Shown here one piece after another: positions 39,885 through 54,700 of a stretch of DNA of 64,000 nt. The stretch comes from Closterium sp. NIES-65 (taxonomy: Eukaryota; Streptophyta; Zygnematophyceae; Desmidiales; Closteriaceae), in NCBI GenBank assembly GCA_948144175.1, contig CANXME010002055.1:62001-126000 (forward strand), read 5' to 3'. The notes beneath the pieces were generated by a model. That model was not told the DNA's origin and made no database searches. It was given only the letters and a program-made list of their open reading frames with translations. Made by a program: the position numbers and the translations under genes. Numbering within the stretch: position 1 is the stretch's first letter; each line of letters begins with the position of its first letter.

Positions 39885-41173
39885 TTTGGGAGCTGTGGTG
39901 ACATGGGTATTGTTGTGGGAACTGATGGTTGTTGTCATTTGTGGTGTGGAGTGGCGATGGCGGTGCGAGAGGCAAGTTTGAAAGGGGGCCGGTGGGGCGA
40001 TCAACTTCCTGGGGAAAGAAGGGGTGAGTGGTGACATGGATATGGGAGTACTGGGGGGACTGGGGGCGGGAGTTGTGGTGACAGGGGGAGGAGCAGGGCA
40101 AGGGGGTGGGGGAGAGGCTGACATCAGAGGCAAGCTTGAAGGGGGGCCGGTGTGGCGATCCACTTCCTGGGGAAAGAAGGGTTGAGGTGAGGGGTGAGCG
40201 GTGACATGGATATGGGAGTGCTGGTGGGAGGGACTGAGGGTGGTGTGTGATATGCAGGGACAGAAAGGAAGGATTATGAGTTGAAGAGGTTTTGGAAGAA
40301 GGAAGGGCATGATAGGAACTGATAGGTTTTGGCATGATAGGAGCCCTGGTGGGAACTGATGGGCGTCATTTGTGGTGGCAGGAGGGCGTCATCTGTAGCA
40401 AAAGGGGTTTGTTTGTGCAGCTAAATGCCCCCTTTGAGTTGAGAGTTTTACTTAGACAAAGCAAGCAGGGTGGTTGGTGCGGTGGTGTGAGGGTGTGAGT
40501 GTGAGGGTGTGAGAGTGTGAGGGGGTGTGAGAGCCAGGCTTGAAAGGGATTGAGTGTGGAGGTCAACGCCTTATTGGGAGAGAGGGCGAGGCCAAAATGG
40601 GGGGATGGGAGGGGTGGGGTGCACCGATGGGAACAAAAAAATTTAGGAGGCACCTCGGGGAAAACAAGGCTCACGTTTTCTTGTTTGAGATGCCTCAGTA
40701 GCTAGACTCCCACAGGAACAAGTTGCGACTCAAAATTTGGTAATCTTACAGGAGCTGGAATTCTTATGCATGCTTCATGGGAGCATTCTCAGTTAGCATT
40801 CTTGTTTTTCCATGAGGTGTTCATGAGCTTTCCTTCATTTTGTTTGGACACTGCAAATATATGTTAAAAAGTTAACAATGTTTTAATAACAGTGGAATTT
40901 GCTTACCACTTTACCATTAATGTGCCTATTGCCACACCGAGCTTCAATACATCGATGTCGGATGTGCCTATTGCTTAGTTCTGTTTATGTGTACGTTGTG
41001 TATGATGGTGTCAACTTATATTTTCACCTCAAGTACTAATCGCTGAATTAAAGCGTACAGACGGCAATCGGCTGTGACCGTAATTACCGTGCGACGACCA
41101 TACCTTTGCGACGACCATACTTTTGCGACGACCACCTCCCGTGCGACATCTTTCGTGCGACGACCTCTGAGCG
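39885..41173. other. Intergenic region between GLR and eEFSec
   Basis: The first part (39950-40190) holds two degenerate copies of the last ~60 bp of the GLR coding end (GGGGGCCGGTGTGGCGATC type), probably the 3' UTR. A GTGTGAGGGTGTGAG stretch is at 40487-40535. 40690-41040 is noticeably AT-richer than the rest and probably holds the eEFSec promoter. 41080-41160 contains a GCGACGACCATAC repeat just before the start codon. No gene seen. Confidence 0.5.
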
Positions 41174-44100
41174 ATGGAGCCGCCGTCGCCATCGAGTGAT
41201 CCTCCACCTGTCGTAGCGAGTAATACCTCGCCACGTGTCTTCAACGTGAATGTTGGCATTCTGGGGCACATCGACAGCGGCAAAACTAGCCTCGGTGAGC
41301 CGAGCCGACACGTACCGAATTGATTGAGAATTCTCACAAGACATTTAGACCTTAAAAAAAAAAACAAGAAGAGACCCCGGTGAGAGCCGAGTAACACGTG
41401 GCAACACGACTCGAAATTCGTCCCACGTAAGCCGGAGTAGTATTATGCCCCCCTCCCCATGACGTCCCACCCTCTCCCCCCTCCACACGCCCCCCCCCCC
41501 CTTCCCCAGCCAGGGCGCTCAGCACGCTGCTGAGCACAGCCGCGTTGAAAAGAGCGCAGAGCGAGCGGAGAGAGAGAGAGGGGGAGGGCAGTACACCCGA
41601 GTCTGTTCCCATGCTCCATGCTCCCCAGTCCATATACCCCTCCGCATTTCTCCCCTCACCACCCCAGCCAGGGCGTTGAGCATGCTTCTGGACGGTCGCG
41701 TTGGACAAACGTGATTGAAGAAGGGTTTTGAGACGTCTCAAAACCCTTCTTCAATCCCAGGGCGTTGAGCATGCTTCTGGACGGTCGCGTTGGACAAACA
41801 CCCGCAGAGCGCGGCGAGGGGGAAAGGGGAACAAACTCTGCCGTTGCAGTGGACTTAGAGCTCAGTTTAGATCTTGTTTTTTGAACTGGCAACACAAGGC
41901 TAGCGGAAAGGGGAAAAAACTCTGCCGTTGCTTGCGTACACTGTGCCCGACTCTCTCCCCATGCCCCCATGCCATATCTCCATGCCATGCCGCCATCTCC
42001 CAATGCCCCATATCCTCTCAAATGTCCCCACCCCAGCCAGGGCGCTGAGCACGCTGCTGAGCACCGCCACGTTGGACAAACACCCGCAGTGGGAAACGAG
42101 GGAGAGGGGGGGAGTATGTCCGTGAGTGTATCCCCATGCCCCCGTGCAACACCCGTGCAACACCCGTGCAACACCCGTGCAACACCCGTGCAACACCCGT
42201 GCAACACCCGTGCAACACCCGTGCAACACCCGTGCAACACCCGTGCAACACCCGTGCAACACCCGTGCAACCCCCTTACAACCCCCATACCCTCCCTATA
42301 TACCCCACCCCAGCCAGGGCGCTGAGCACGCTGCTGAGCACCGCCGCGTTGGACAAACACCCGCAGAGCGCGGAGAGGGGAAGAGGGAGAGGGGGGAACT
42401 GCCTGCGCACTTACCTGAGTCTGCCGTGTCTCCCCATGCCCCCTCCGACCACACACCCCCCCAGCCAGGGCGCTGAGCACGCTGCTGAGCACCGCCGCGT
42501 TGGACAAGCACCCGCAGAGCGCGGAGAGGGGGATCACCCTCGACCTCGGGTTCTCCGCCTTCCAGGTACCTTACTGGCAGCTTCCGTGCGTCTTCCAAGT
42601 AGCTTCTCCAGTGGTTTTCGTGCAGCCCATCTGCGCTATCCTGTCACTGCACCACTCCTTTGCGCTCCTATCCACTCCTTTCCACTCCTTGCTTCGCACC
42701 CTTTTGCCAGGTGGACGTCCCTCCATCCCTTGTTGGTCAGCTGCCATTCGAAAAGATTCAATTCACTCTCGTTGACTGCCCCGGCCACGCCTCCCTCATC
42801 CGCACCATCATTGGAGGTCCGTCCCTCACCTCCCGTCAGCATTTTCATGTTTTTCAAGTATGTCGGAGCATTTTCATGTTTTTCAAGTATGTCGGAGCAT
42901 TTTCATGTTTTTCAAGTATGTCGGAGCATTTTCATGCTTTTCAAGTATGTCGGATAATGCCTCAATGCCCCCCTCCTCACCCGCATCTTCACATTACTCG
43001 TAGACTGCCCCGGCCCCCGGCCATGCCTCCCTCCCTCATCCGCACCATCATTGGAGGTCCGCCTTTCACCTGCTGTCATGCTGTTACAGATTGGATATCT
43101 GTAATATCTGTTACAGTCCCGGCTGTCATATCTGCCTGAATGATGTTGACTTATCAAGTTGACTAGAACAGGGAGAGTTGGAGCGAGTGAGCGAGCGAGC
43201 GAGGAGGAATGCTGCTTATGCCAGCAGCAATCCGTTATGACAACGGATATATCGCTCGTGCCCCATACCCGTTGTGGTTTCATGTTATCATGCTTTTCAG
43301 TTGTCGTCATTTGAGGCGCCTCAAATGTGGTTTCATGTTATCCCCACAACGGGTATATGCTTTTCAGTTGTCGTCATCCCCACCCCCCATTCCCTTAACT
43401 CCCCACACTCCAGCCCATCCCATCTCGCACAGATTATCGATATGATGCTGCTTGTGGTCGACGTCACCAAGTAGCAAGCTATCCCCGTGTATGACTTGTT
43501 AGTTTTCCTCGCTTCGTCACTCCCCCTTTCCCCACACACCGCATCCCATCAGGCGCACAGATCATTGATATGATGCTGCTTGTGGTCGATGCCACCAAGG
43601 GCATTCAGACGCAGACTGCAGAGGTGAGAAAACCTACCCCCCCCCCTCCCCCCCCCCCTCCTCCCCTCCCCCCCATAAAAATTAATAATAGCAATAAGGT
43701 TATTACAATAACCCTCCGAAACTAAAGAAAGGACGTCAATGACAGTTTATACATCTGTAACGCATTCTTTCTCCTCCATTCTCTTCTCAGCTCCGGCGTT
43801 TCTCTCCGTGATTACAACCCTTCTTTTTTTCTTGATTATTCCTGCTTCTTCCCACTTCTTCCCAATTCTCCCCGCCTCTCCCCTGCTCATGTGCAGTGTT
43901 TGGTGGTGGGCGAGGAGTCTCCCACCAAGGAGATGGTTGTTGTGAACCACACATGCCCTCAAGTCCCGTCTTCCTGCCTGGTTCTCCCTGTTTCTCCCTG
44001 CTTCTCCCCGCCTCTCCCCTGCCCCTGTGTGCGTGTGCAGTGTTTGGTGGTGGGCGAGGAGTTTCCCACCAAGGAGATGGTTGTTGTGAACCACGCATGC

Positions 44101-45686
44101 CCTCAAGTCCCGTCTTCCTGCCTGGTTCTCCCTGTTTCTCCCTGCTTCTCCCCGCCTCTCCCCTGCCCCTGTGTGCGTGTGCAGTGTTTGGTGGTGGGCG
44201 AGGAGTCTCCCACCAAGGAGATGGTTGTTGTGAACCACACATGCCCTCAAGTCCCGTCTTCATGCCTGGTTCTCCCTGTTTCTCCCTGCTTCTCCCCGCC
44301 TCTCCCCTGCCCCTGTGTCCATGTGCAGTGTTTGGTGGTCGGTGAGGTGTCTCCCACCAAGGAGATGGTTGTCGTTCTCAACAAAACGGTAAGCATGCAG
44401 GGCGATTTCAGGCGACAATTGATTTGGGGCGGCTCAAAAGTAGTGGGTGAGGTGTCTCCCACCAAGGAGATGGTTGTTGTTGTGCTCAATAAAACGGTAC
44501 CCCATAGGCTCATACACTCATTATGCTGTCTCATTTTTTGACATGCCATGCCATTCCCTGCCATTACATGCCATGCCATACCAACCCATGCTATGCCATG
44601 GCGTGCCATGCCATGCCATGCCATGCCATGCCATGCCATGCCATGCCATGCCATGCCATGCCATGCCAGCTTTCCTCCCTTCTTTCTAACTCCTTTCCCC
44701 TTCTCCATGAATCCTCTGCTCTCCGTTCCGTTCCCCTTGACCAGGACCTGTTGCCTGCTGCCACGAAGCAAGCACAGATCGATAAGGTAAGGCCATGGAT
44801 GGCTGATGGGTAGATTAGTTCACCCTTTTTTTTTTTTTCCTCCCCCATGAGCCGTATGGCAACTGGTGGCCAGTATTCTGGGTTTTCTACCATGGCAGTA
44901 TCCGTATCAGGCTCGTTGTTGCCTTTCCATGCAAGAAGTTGATGTGGATTGGATTTATACGGATAGATGGATTCATATTGATTAATTTGGATTGATGTGC
45001 ACATCGCACAAATTACTGCGCAATAACCCCCTTGTCCCTCATGTTGCTTCGAAGCACATCCCTCCCTCACGCTGCTTTTACACATGTCTCTTGCTCCTAT
45101 CAACCACTTGCACTCTTTCAAATTCTCAAACTGTTTCTCTAATTGCACCATGTATTACATCCCTCGCCCTTCACTCTTGCAGATGAGGAAGAGCCCTGCG
45201 AGCCACGCTGAAAGGCATCAAGTGTGCTAGTGTGCAATCAACCACTTGCAGTCTTCCAAACTCTCAATCTGTATCTCTAATTGCACCAAGTATGGCACCT
45301 CACTCCTTCACTCTCGCAGATGAGAAAGAGACTGCAAGCCACGTTGAAAGGCACCAAGTTTGCCTATCAACCACTTGCACTCTTTCAAACTCTCAAACTG
45401 TGTCTCTCATTGTACCTCTTTCCCTCACTCTTACAGATGAGGAAGAGACTGCGAGCCGCGTTGAAAGGAACCACGTTTGCCGACGCTGCCATGGCTGCTA
45501 CAACAGCAGCAGCCGTGCAATCAGCCAAAGCAGCACAAGCAGCAGCATGTCTCTGTCCTAAATGGAGCTTACATCTCTCTCCCATCTCTTTCGCAGATGA
45601 GGAAGAGACTGCGAGCCACGTTGAAAGGAACCAAATTTGCCGATGCTGCCATGGTTGCAACAGCAGCAGCAGCCGTGCCATCAGCG

Positions 45687-45721
<35 letters not shown>

Positions 45722-48700
45722 GGGCATAGCTAACGTCATTAACGAGCTAATGGCACGGGTGTCCTGTGAGTGAAATTTCAAACCCCTCAAACTCTGACAC
45801 CCCTCAGAAGTAGCAGCAGCAGGACCAGCAGCAGCAGAGGGCATAGCTGACGTCATTAACGAGCTCATGGCACGAGGTACCTTGTGAGTGATAGGCGTCC
45901 GTTCTCCTTTCATACGGCCAGAAAGGAAGGGAAGAAGAGACCTTGTTGGTTTCCTCCCTTTCGCTGCACTCCCTTTCTCTTCCTTTTGCATTACCCTCCC
46001 TTTCCTTTCCTCTCCCTTCCTTCCCGTAAACTTTTCATTTCCCCCCTTTCCTTTGATTTCTTTTTCCAGCCATATCTCGGTCGTCAGAGGGGCCTTTCCT
46101 ATTTGCCATAGACCACTGCTTTCCGATCAAAGGCCAGGTGATTTCAACCAGCCATCAGGTTATCTCAACAAGCCGTCAGGTGATTTCAACCAGCCGTCAG
46201 GTGATTTAACAGGTGCATGTAAGTCAGGGGTTCCTACATGCATATGCATGCACACGTCCTCTTGAAGGTGTATTCTTGAGGCATCACGCTCACCCTTATG
46301 CGTCCTCTTTACAGGTATCCTCTTAACGCCTCACACTCTTCTTGCCACGTCCTCATTTGCCAAACACTTGTTTGCAACTCAGGGCACAGTGATGACAGGG
46401 ACAGTGCTGAGAGGCCACGTGGCAGTGAATGATTCGCTGGAGCTCCCTCTCCTCAAGCTGCAGAAGAAGGTACGTCAGATTTTCAATTCGACTTACAAAT
46501 CAGATGTTGTGCAGAGGTGACTTTTGAGTCGACTCAAAAGTCAATTCGATACGAATCAGATGTGGTGCAGAGCATGTCTTAGGAGTCATCACAGCATGTC
46601 TCATCACAGCACTTCATCTCCCATGATCCTTACCTCTCAACATGTGATTCTTAACAGTGCCAGCATCCCATCCCACCCACCACGTGATATCCTTCCTCCT
46701 GCATGTAGGTCAAGAGCATGCAGATGTTTCACAGACCAGTCACTCTCGCCTCTCAGGTGCGTGCGAGGTGACCTTTGACTCGACTCAAAAGTCACGCAGG
46801 TCAAGAGCTTGCAGATGTTTCACAGACCAGTCACTTGGGCATCCCAGGTGCGTGCGTGCGACCATGCATGTGGCTGGTGTGTGTGTGTGCTTCATTGGAG
46901 ATGCATCAGAGCTGCTCTCCTTCCCAGGTCAAGAGCTTGCAGATGTTTCACAGACCAGTCACTTGGGCATCCCAGGTGCGTGCGTGCGACCATGCATGTG
47001 GCTGGTGTGTGTGTGTGCTTCATTGGAGATGCATCAGAGCTGCTCTCCTTCCCAGGTCAAGAGCATGCAGATGTTTCACATACCAGTCAGTCGTGCATCC
47101 CAGGTGCGTGTGTGCGTCCATGCATGTCAGGCATGTGACTGGTGTGAGGCATGTGACTGGTGTGTCAGGCATGTGACTGGTGTGTCAGGCATGTGACTGG
47201 TGTGTCAGGCATGTGACTGGTGTGTCAGGCATGTGACTGGTGTGAGGCATGTGACTGGTGTGTCAGGCATGTGACTGGTGTGTCAGGCATGTGACTGGTG
47301 TGTCAGGCATGTGACTGGCGTGTCAGGCATGTGACTGGTGTGAGGCATGTGACTGGTGTGTCAGGCATGTGACTGGTGTGTCAGGCATGTGACTGGTGTG
47401 TCAGGCATGTGACTGGTGTGTCAGGCATGTGACTGGTGTGTCAGGCATGTGACTGGTGTGAGGCATGTGACTGGTGTGTCAGGCATGTGACTGGTGTGTC
47501 AGGCATGTGACTGGTGTGTCAGGCATGTGACTGGTGTGTCAGGCATGTGACTGGTGTGTCAGGCATGTGACTGGTGTGTCAGGCATGTGACTGGTGTGAG
47601 GCATGTGACTGGTGTGAGGCATGTGACTGGTGTGAGGCATGTGACTGGTGTGTCAGGCATGTGACTGGTGTGTCAGGCATGTGACTGGTGTGTCAGGCAT
47701 GTGACTGGTGTGTCAGGCATGTGACTGGTGTGAGGCATGTGACTGGTGTGTCAGGCATGTGACTGGTGTGTCAGGCATGTGACTGGTGTGTCAGGCATGT
47801 GACTGGCGTGTCAGGCATGTGACTGGTGTGAGGCATGTGACTGGTGTGTCAGGCATGTGACTGGTGTGTCAGGCATGTGACTGGTGTGTCAGGCATGTGA
47901 CTGGTGTGTCAGGCATGTGACTGGCGTGTCAGGCATGTGACTGGTGTGAGGCATGTGACTGGTGTGTCAGGCATGTGACTGGTGTGTCAGGCATGTGACT
48001 GGTGTGTCAGGCATGTGACTGGTGTGTCAGGCATGTGACTGGTGTGAGGCATGTGACTGGTGTGTCAGGCATGTGACTGGTGTGTCAGGCATGTGACTGG
48101 TGTGTCAGGCATGTGACTGGCGTGTCAGGCATGTGACTGGTGTGAGGCATGTGACTGGTGTGTCAGGCATGTGACTGGTGTGTCAGGCATGTGACTGGTG
48201 TGTCAGGCATGTGACTGGTGTGTCAGGCATGTGACTGGTGTGTCAGGCATGTGACTGGTGTGAGGCATGTGACTGGTGTGTCAGGCATGTGACTGGTGTG
48301 TCAGGCATGTGACTGGTGTGTCAGGCATGTGACTGGTGTGTCAGGCATGTGACTGGTGTGTCAGGCATGTGACTGGTGTGTCAGGCATGTGACTGGTGTG
48401 TCAGGCATGTGACTGGTGTGAGGCATGTGACTGGTGTGAGGCATGTGACTGGTGTGAGGCATGTGACTGGTGTGTCAGGCATGTGACTGGTGTGTCAGGC
48501 ATGTGACTGGTGTGTCAGGCATGTGACTGGTGTGTCAGGCATGTGACTGGTGTGAGGCATGTGACTGGTGTGTCAGGCATGTGACTGGTGTGTCAGGCAT
48601 GTGACTGGTGTGTCAGGCATGTGACTGGCGTGTCAGGCATGTGACTGGTGTGAGGCATGTGACTGGTGTGTCAGGCATGTGACTGGTGTGTCAGGCATGT

Positions 48701-51700
48701 GACTGGTGTGTCAGGCATGTGACTGGTGTGTCAGGCATGTGACTGGCGTGTCAGGCATGTGACTGGTGTGAGGCATGTGACTGGTGTGTCAGGCATGTGA
48801 CTGGTGTGTCAGGCATGTGACTGGTGTGTCAGGCATGTGACTGGTGTGTCAGGCATGTGACTGGTGTGTCAGGCATGTGACTGGTGTGTCAGGCATGTGA
48901 CTGGTGTGAGGCATGTGACTGGTGTGTCAGGCATGTGACTGGTGTGTCAGGCATGTGACTGGTGTGTCAGGCATGTGACTGGTGTGAGGCATGTGACTGG
49001 TGTGTCAGGCATGTGACTGGTGTGTCAGGCATGTGACTGGTGTGTCAGGCATGTGACTGGTGTGAGGCATGTGACTGGTGTGTCAGGCATGTGACTGGTG
49101 TGAGGCATGTGACTGGTGTGTTAGGCATGTGACTGGTGTGTCAGGCATGTGACTGGTGTGAGGCATGTGACTGGTGTGTTAGGCATGTGACTGGTGTGTC
49201 AGGCATGTGACTGGTGTGTCAGGCATGTCACTGGTGTGTCAGGCATGTGACTGGTGTGTCAGGCATGTCAGGCCATCTCAGGTCAAGAGCATGCAGATGT
49301 TCCACAGACCAGTCACTCGTGCATCCCAGGTGTGTACATCCGACATGCATGTCAGGCATGTGGCTGGTGTGCGTGTGTGTGTGCTTCATTGGAGGTGCAT
49401 CAGAGCTGCTCTCCTTCCCAGGTCAAGAGCAGGCAGATGTTCCGCAGACCAGTCACTCTCTCGCCTCTCAGGTGCGGGTGCTTCTCTGCAGGGTTTTTTT
49501 TTTACCTTATTCCATGTGCTGCAGGGTGTTTTTTTAGCTTATAAATGCCGTTTGTTCATGTGCTGGCAGGGCGACCGTGTGGGTCTGTGTGTCACCCAGC
49601 TTGACCCGAAGCTCATCGAGAGAGGAATTGCAGTTACGTGCCATGCTGCTCACCTAAGAGGTTTTTCTAGGGGATGGGAGATGGGAGCGGGAAGGAGGGA
49701 AACGTTACGTTATTTACATGCCGTGCGTACTAAAGGCAGGCAGCATGTGTTTGTTGTGATTTATTTTGAGGCGCCTCAAAATACACCTCAATACTAAAGG
49801 CAGCGCAGCATGTGTCTGTTGTGATTCAATGTGCTCTTTAGAAATCTTAACACTGTCTCACACACTCTTTAACCCCACACAACACCCACGTGTATGAAGA
49901 TCGGTTTTGAGACGTTTCAAGACACGTGTATGAAGATTGGTTTTGAGACGTCTCAAGACACATCTATGAAGATTGGTTTTGAGACGTCTCAAAACCAATC
50001 TTCATACACGTGGCTACTCTTTAGAAATCTTAACATGGTCTCACTCTCTCTTCAACACCACACAACACCCCCCTGCCTTGTAGCATGCAGGCTGCTCCAG
50101 GTTCAGTCCCTCTTCTCTCTGCTGCGATCGCAGCCGTTCATCCCATCCGATTCTTCAAAGGGCCCCTCACGTCAAACTCTAAGTTTCATGGTAAGTCCAG
50201 CCCAGCTCTCACTTTCCCCCTTTCCGACTCTCGTGATTGAAGAAGAGTTTTGAGACGTCTCAAAACTCTTCTTAAGTCCAGCCCAGCTCTCACTTTCCCC
50301 CTTTCCGACTCTCTCACCCGCTCTTCTCTGTGATGCTGCCTTTGTTTGGGTTGACTCAATTCAGGCAGTTCAAAAGACTCTGCTTCTGTCTACCTCCCTC
50401 TTATCACCCTCCCCTTTCTTCCTTTTGAGACGTCGGATCTCAAAAGTCGTCTACCTCCCTCTTTTGAGAATTCTCAAAAGTCACTCCCATATATCGGGTC
50501 TCAAAAGTCGTCTACCTCCCTCTTATCACCCTCCCCTTTCTTCCCCGCGAGATCCGGACATGGCTCACTGAGTCGTCTACCTCCCTCGTATCACCCTCCC
50601 CTTTCTTCCCAACGCAGTAACGGTGGGTCACTTCACTGCTATGACAACTTTCACCCTTTTTTTTAGCTGATTCCGATCAAGACTCCCTCTCCTCACTTCC
50701 TCGTGAGTTGAGTCGATTTTTGAGTCGACTAAAAAATCGACTCAACTCACGCGCTTTTTTTGAGCTGATTCCGATTCAGACTCCCTCTCCTCACCTCCTC
50801 CTGTAATGGGGGGGGTTGAGGGATTCCCCCTCCCCACCTCCGACCACACGCCCCACCTCCTACCCCTCAACCCCCCCATTACAGTAACGGTGGGTCACTG
50901 CCATGACAACTGTCACTATATTTTGAGCTGATTCAGACTCCCCTTTCCCTACCTTCTACCTCCCTCCCCCCACCTCCCACCTCCCTTTCCCTCCTTCCCT
51001 CTCCCAACTCCCCACCACAGTAACGGTGGGTCACTCCACGGTCATGACAAGTGTCACCTTCTTTTCAGCTGAATCCTTTCCCCCACCTCTCCCAACCCCA
51101 CCCCCTGCTTCTCTCTCCGTCCCTTTCCCCCACCTCTCCCAACCCCACCCCCTGCTTCTCTCTCCGTCCCCTTCCCTCTCCCTCCACCCAACCCCCACCA
51201 CAGTAACGGTGGGTCACTCCACGGTCATGACAAGTGTCACCTTCTTCGCTCATCCCTCTGTACATTCATCTACAGCATCAGGTGAAGTGCATCAGGTGCA
51301 TCATCAGGTGCATCAACCGGTGCATCATCAGGTACATCCATCAGGTGAAGTGCATCAGGTGCATCAACAGGTGCATCAACAGATGCATCATCAGGTGCAT
51401 CATCAGGTGCATCATCAGGTGCATCATCAGGTGCATCAACAGGTGCATCAACAGTGCATCAGATGCATCAGGTACACCATCAGGTGCCTTTTTCCTGTGC
51501 TGCTGCTCTTGGTGCTGCATCTTTCCCAAAAAGCACTGTGCTCGGCATTCGTTTAAGCTGTCTTCTTTCTCACCTTGGCCCGCTATTTGTCAGATCGATG
51601 CACAGACAACCACCCCTCTCTCCCCTGTGCCTCTCTTTCTTTCCCCCTCTCCAACCCCTCCCCTCTCTCCCTCCTCGCTTCCATTTCCACATGCCAGACA

Positions 51701-54700
51701 CGCCGTTTGATTTCTCCCTTGATTACCCTCACATGGTGAGAGAAGAACTCGAGCTTGACCTATCCAATTAGCTCTTACCCTCACCAGGGTTATCGGGAGC
51801 AAGAGGGTATGTTCTTGCAGATACAGCACCCGGTGCATCTATGTTGGAGTGACTTTTGAGAATTCTCAGAAGTCACTCTTTCAGATACAGAACCCTGTGC
51901 ATAGAACTCCCGAAAATGGTAAAAAACAAATAACTTTTCACTGTAGAAACCGCGTGTAATGAGTCTGCTTTTGAGGCGACTCAAAAGCAGACTCTTTCAG
52001 ATACAGAACCCTGTGCATAGAACTCCCAAAAATGGTAAAAACAGAATCTTACACCAGAATGGTTCTGTGAGGTGTATAAGAGTTATCATCGCAAATCTTT
52101 TTCCCTGTGAGAACACGAAATCGTTCCGCCTCTCCTATGTTTTCTTCCTTGCATATGTGGGAAGAAGTCGTTGTTAACGGCGGCAAGCAGTCCAGGCAAG
52201 CAGTGCTGCCTGGCTGGACCAATCACCGTAGCGCCTCACAGATCCTTCGTTTCTGCTGCTGCATGCATGCATGTGGTTTGCAGGATAATTTACAAGATAG
52301 TGACACGCTCTCAGCACTGTCAGGCGCAGAGCAGCAACTAAGGACTGGTAAGTAGGCTGATGCTTTGTGAATGTGCTGCTTAGGCATTGTGCTGCTGCAA
52401 AAGCAACTCCATAGCAGCACAGTGCAACACCACTCTCGTGACTTCTTAGCTGACTAAAAAACCATGAAGTTCTGTGCTGCCGTTGCAAGAGAGCTGCAGC
52501 TGCTGCTGCACTGCTGCTGCCATTACAAGTGAGGAGCAGGACAGGTCACAGCAGTTGTGCATGCAAAGTGGTTTTGTACCACCTCTAAGCTCACAGAGAT
52601 TTTCTGTGAACCACCTCTAAGCTCAGCAGCCCACAGAGATTTTCTGCCATCGGAGTGAGCTGCTGGAGCTGCTGTGCTGCCTCCCTTCCTCCCCCCTTTA
52701 CAGTACCATCTCAAGGCCAGCAGCAGCCCGAGGAGCAAGCAACTGAGGCTCCATCGCGCACACACTTTGCCCTCCTAGTGTTTGAATCCGAGGTGCGCAC
52801 ACACACATCCGATGTGCACACACACACATCCGAGGTGCACACACACACATCTGAGGTGCGCACACACACATCCGAGGTGCACACACACACACCCGAGGTG
52901 CGTATACCTCTATGACAATGAACTGAATTTCTAGTACAAAAATGGTGAGTCAAGATATTCTCAACTGCCATCTAACACTTTCCTTGCATGTACCTTGGCA
53001 TGTCGTGACCTCAGTGACCTCCTGGTATGTTATGACATCACATCACATCACATCACATCACATCACATCTGGCATGGCATGGCATGGTATGGCATGGCAT
53101 GGCATGGTATGGCATGGCACGGTATGGCATGGCATGGCATGGCATGGCATGTGCATGCAGATTGCATGTCCAAGTGATGCTTTGCTCATAGCATCTCGCC
53201 TCGACTCTGACATTCGTAAGTTGCAACCATGCCCTTGGAACACGGCCTTAAAAGATGGTCATGTCCTTGTATGTCCTTGTCTTAAAACACGGCCTTACGG
53301 CATTTCCTACGGTATGTTTCTCATACGGGCGGTATGTTCCTATGGTAAAGATAGCTGCTCATCTTTACTTAATGCGCCATCCTTCCATGATCCATCCATC
53401 AATCTCTAATTGACATCCATCCACCTCCCTCCATCTCCACACATGCAGACACCAACACGTGCCGCATGGCCTTCCATGGCCGTATCCTCGCCCCCATTGA
53501 TCCCACCACCATGCACTCAGGCTCTCAGGTACGGCACACAGGTACGGCACACAGGTACGGCAACTGTATGCTGTATATCCATCCACCTCTCTCCTCCCAC
53601 GTGCAGACAACAACACGTGCCGCATGGCCTTCCATGGCCGTATCCTCGCCCCCATTGATCCATCCACCATGCACTCTGGCCCCCAGGTATGTATGGGAAT
53701 GTACGGCACTCAGTTGATTTTTTAGTCAACTCAAAAATTCACCCAGGTATGTATAGGACTGTACGTCACTCAGGTGCTGTATTCTGGTAGGCACACAGGC
53801 ACAGTACAGTGACGGTATGGCACATATCCATCCACCTACTTCTCCCCGCATGTTCCATGGCTGCATTGATCCTTCCACTATGCACTCTGGCCCCCAGGTA
53901 TGTATGAAGCTATGTTGGCTCTCAGGCTCGGCAATAATTATGTTAATAGTTACAGCTCTGAAGCCTGGCAATAGGAATTATAAGCAGGTTGATTCCCATT
54001 CCCTCATCTTTCCCAGTCTCACTCACTCCCCATCCCTCCATCGCTCTGCATTCCCTCTCAGCCTCTGTGTGCATTCAAGCTCAAGACTAGGAAGGGAGTG
54101 ATTGACCAAGTGGTTAACTCTCGTTTCCTCATCTTTCCCACTCTCGTTCACCTTTTTACCTCTCCAACTCGCCTCACTCCCAATCAGCCTCTGCGTGTAT
54201 TTAAGCTGAAAACTAGAGAGGGAGTGATCAACCGAATAGAAATTTCTCACCTCTTATCTCACTCCCTTACCCCTCTCACTCTCACACTCTTTCTCCACCT
54301 CTCCACCTCACATCACTCCCTCTCAGGCTCTGCGTGTATACAAGCTGAAGACCAGGGAGGGAGTGATTGACCGGGTGGTTGACTCGCATTCTCTCATCGG
54401 CCGGGGGCTCTTCAAGAAGGAAACCGACATCTCCAAATTCGTGGGGCTTAAAGTCACTACAGTGGAAGGTGGGTGGTTAAACGGGTGGACACGGGCACTG
54501 ATCGGGAGGGAGTGATCGACCGGGTGGTTGACTCGCATTCTCTCATCCGCTGAGGGCTCTTCAAGAAGGAAACCGACATCTCCAAATTCGTGGGGCTCCA
54601 AGTTTCCACAGTGGAAGTTGGGTCAAAGTGACTAGAGGACTTTTGAGGTGCCTCAAAAGTGACAAGGTCTTTTGAGGCGCCTCAAAAGTGACAAGGTCTT

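Noticed and set aside
47120-49268. CRISPR-like array
   Set aside because: Units are contiguous without spacers and the genome is eukaryotic; it is a minisatellite.
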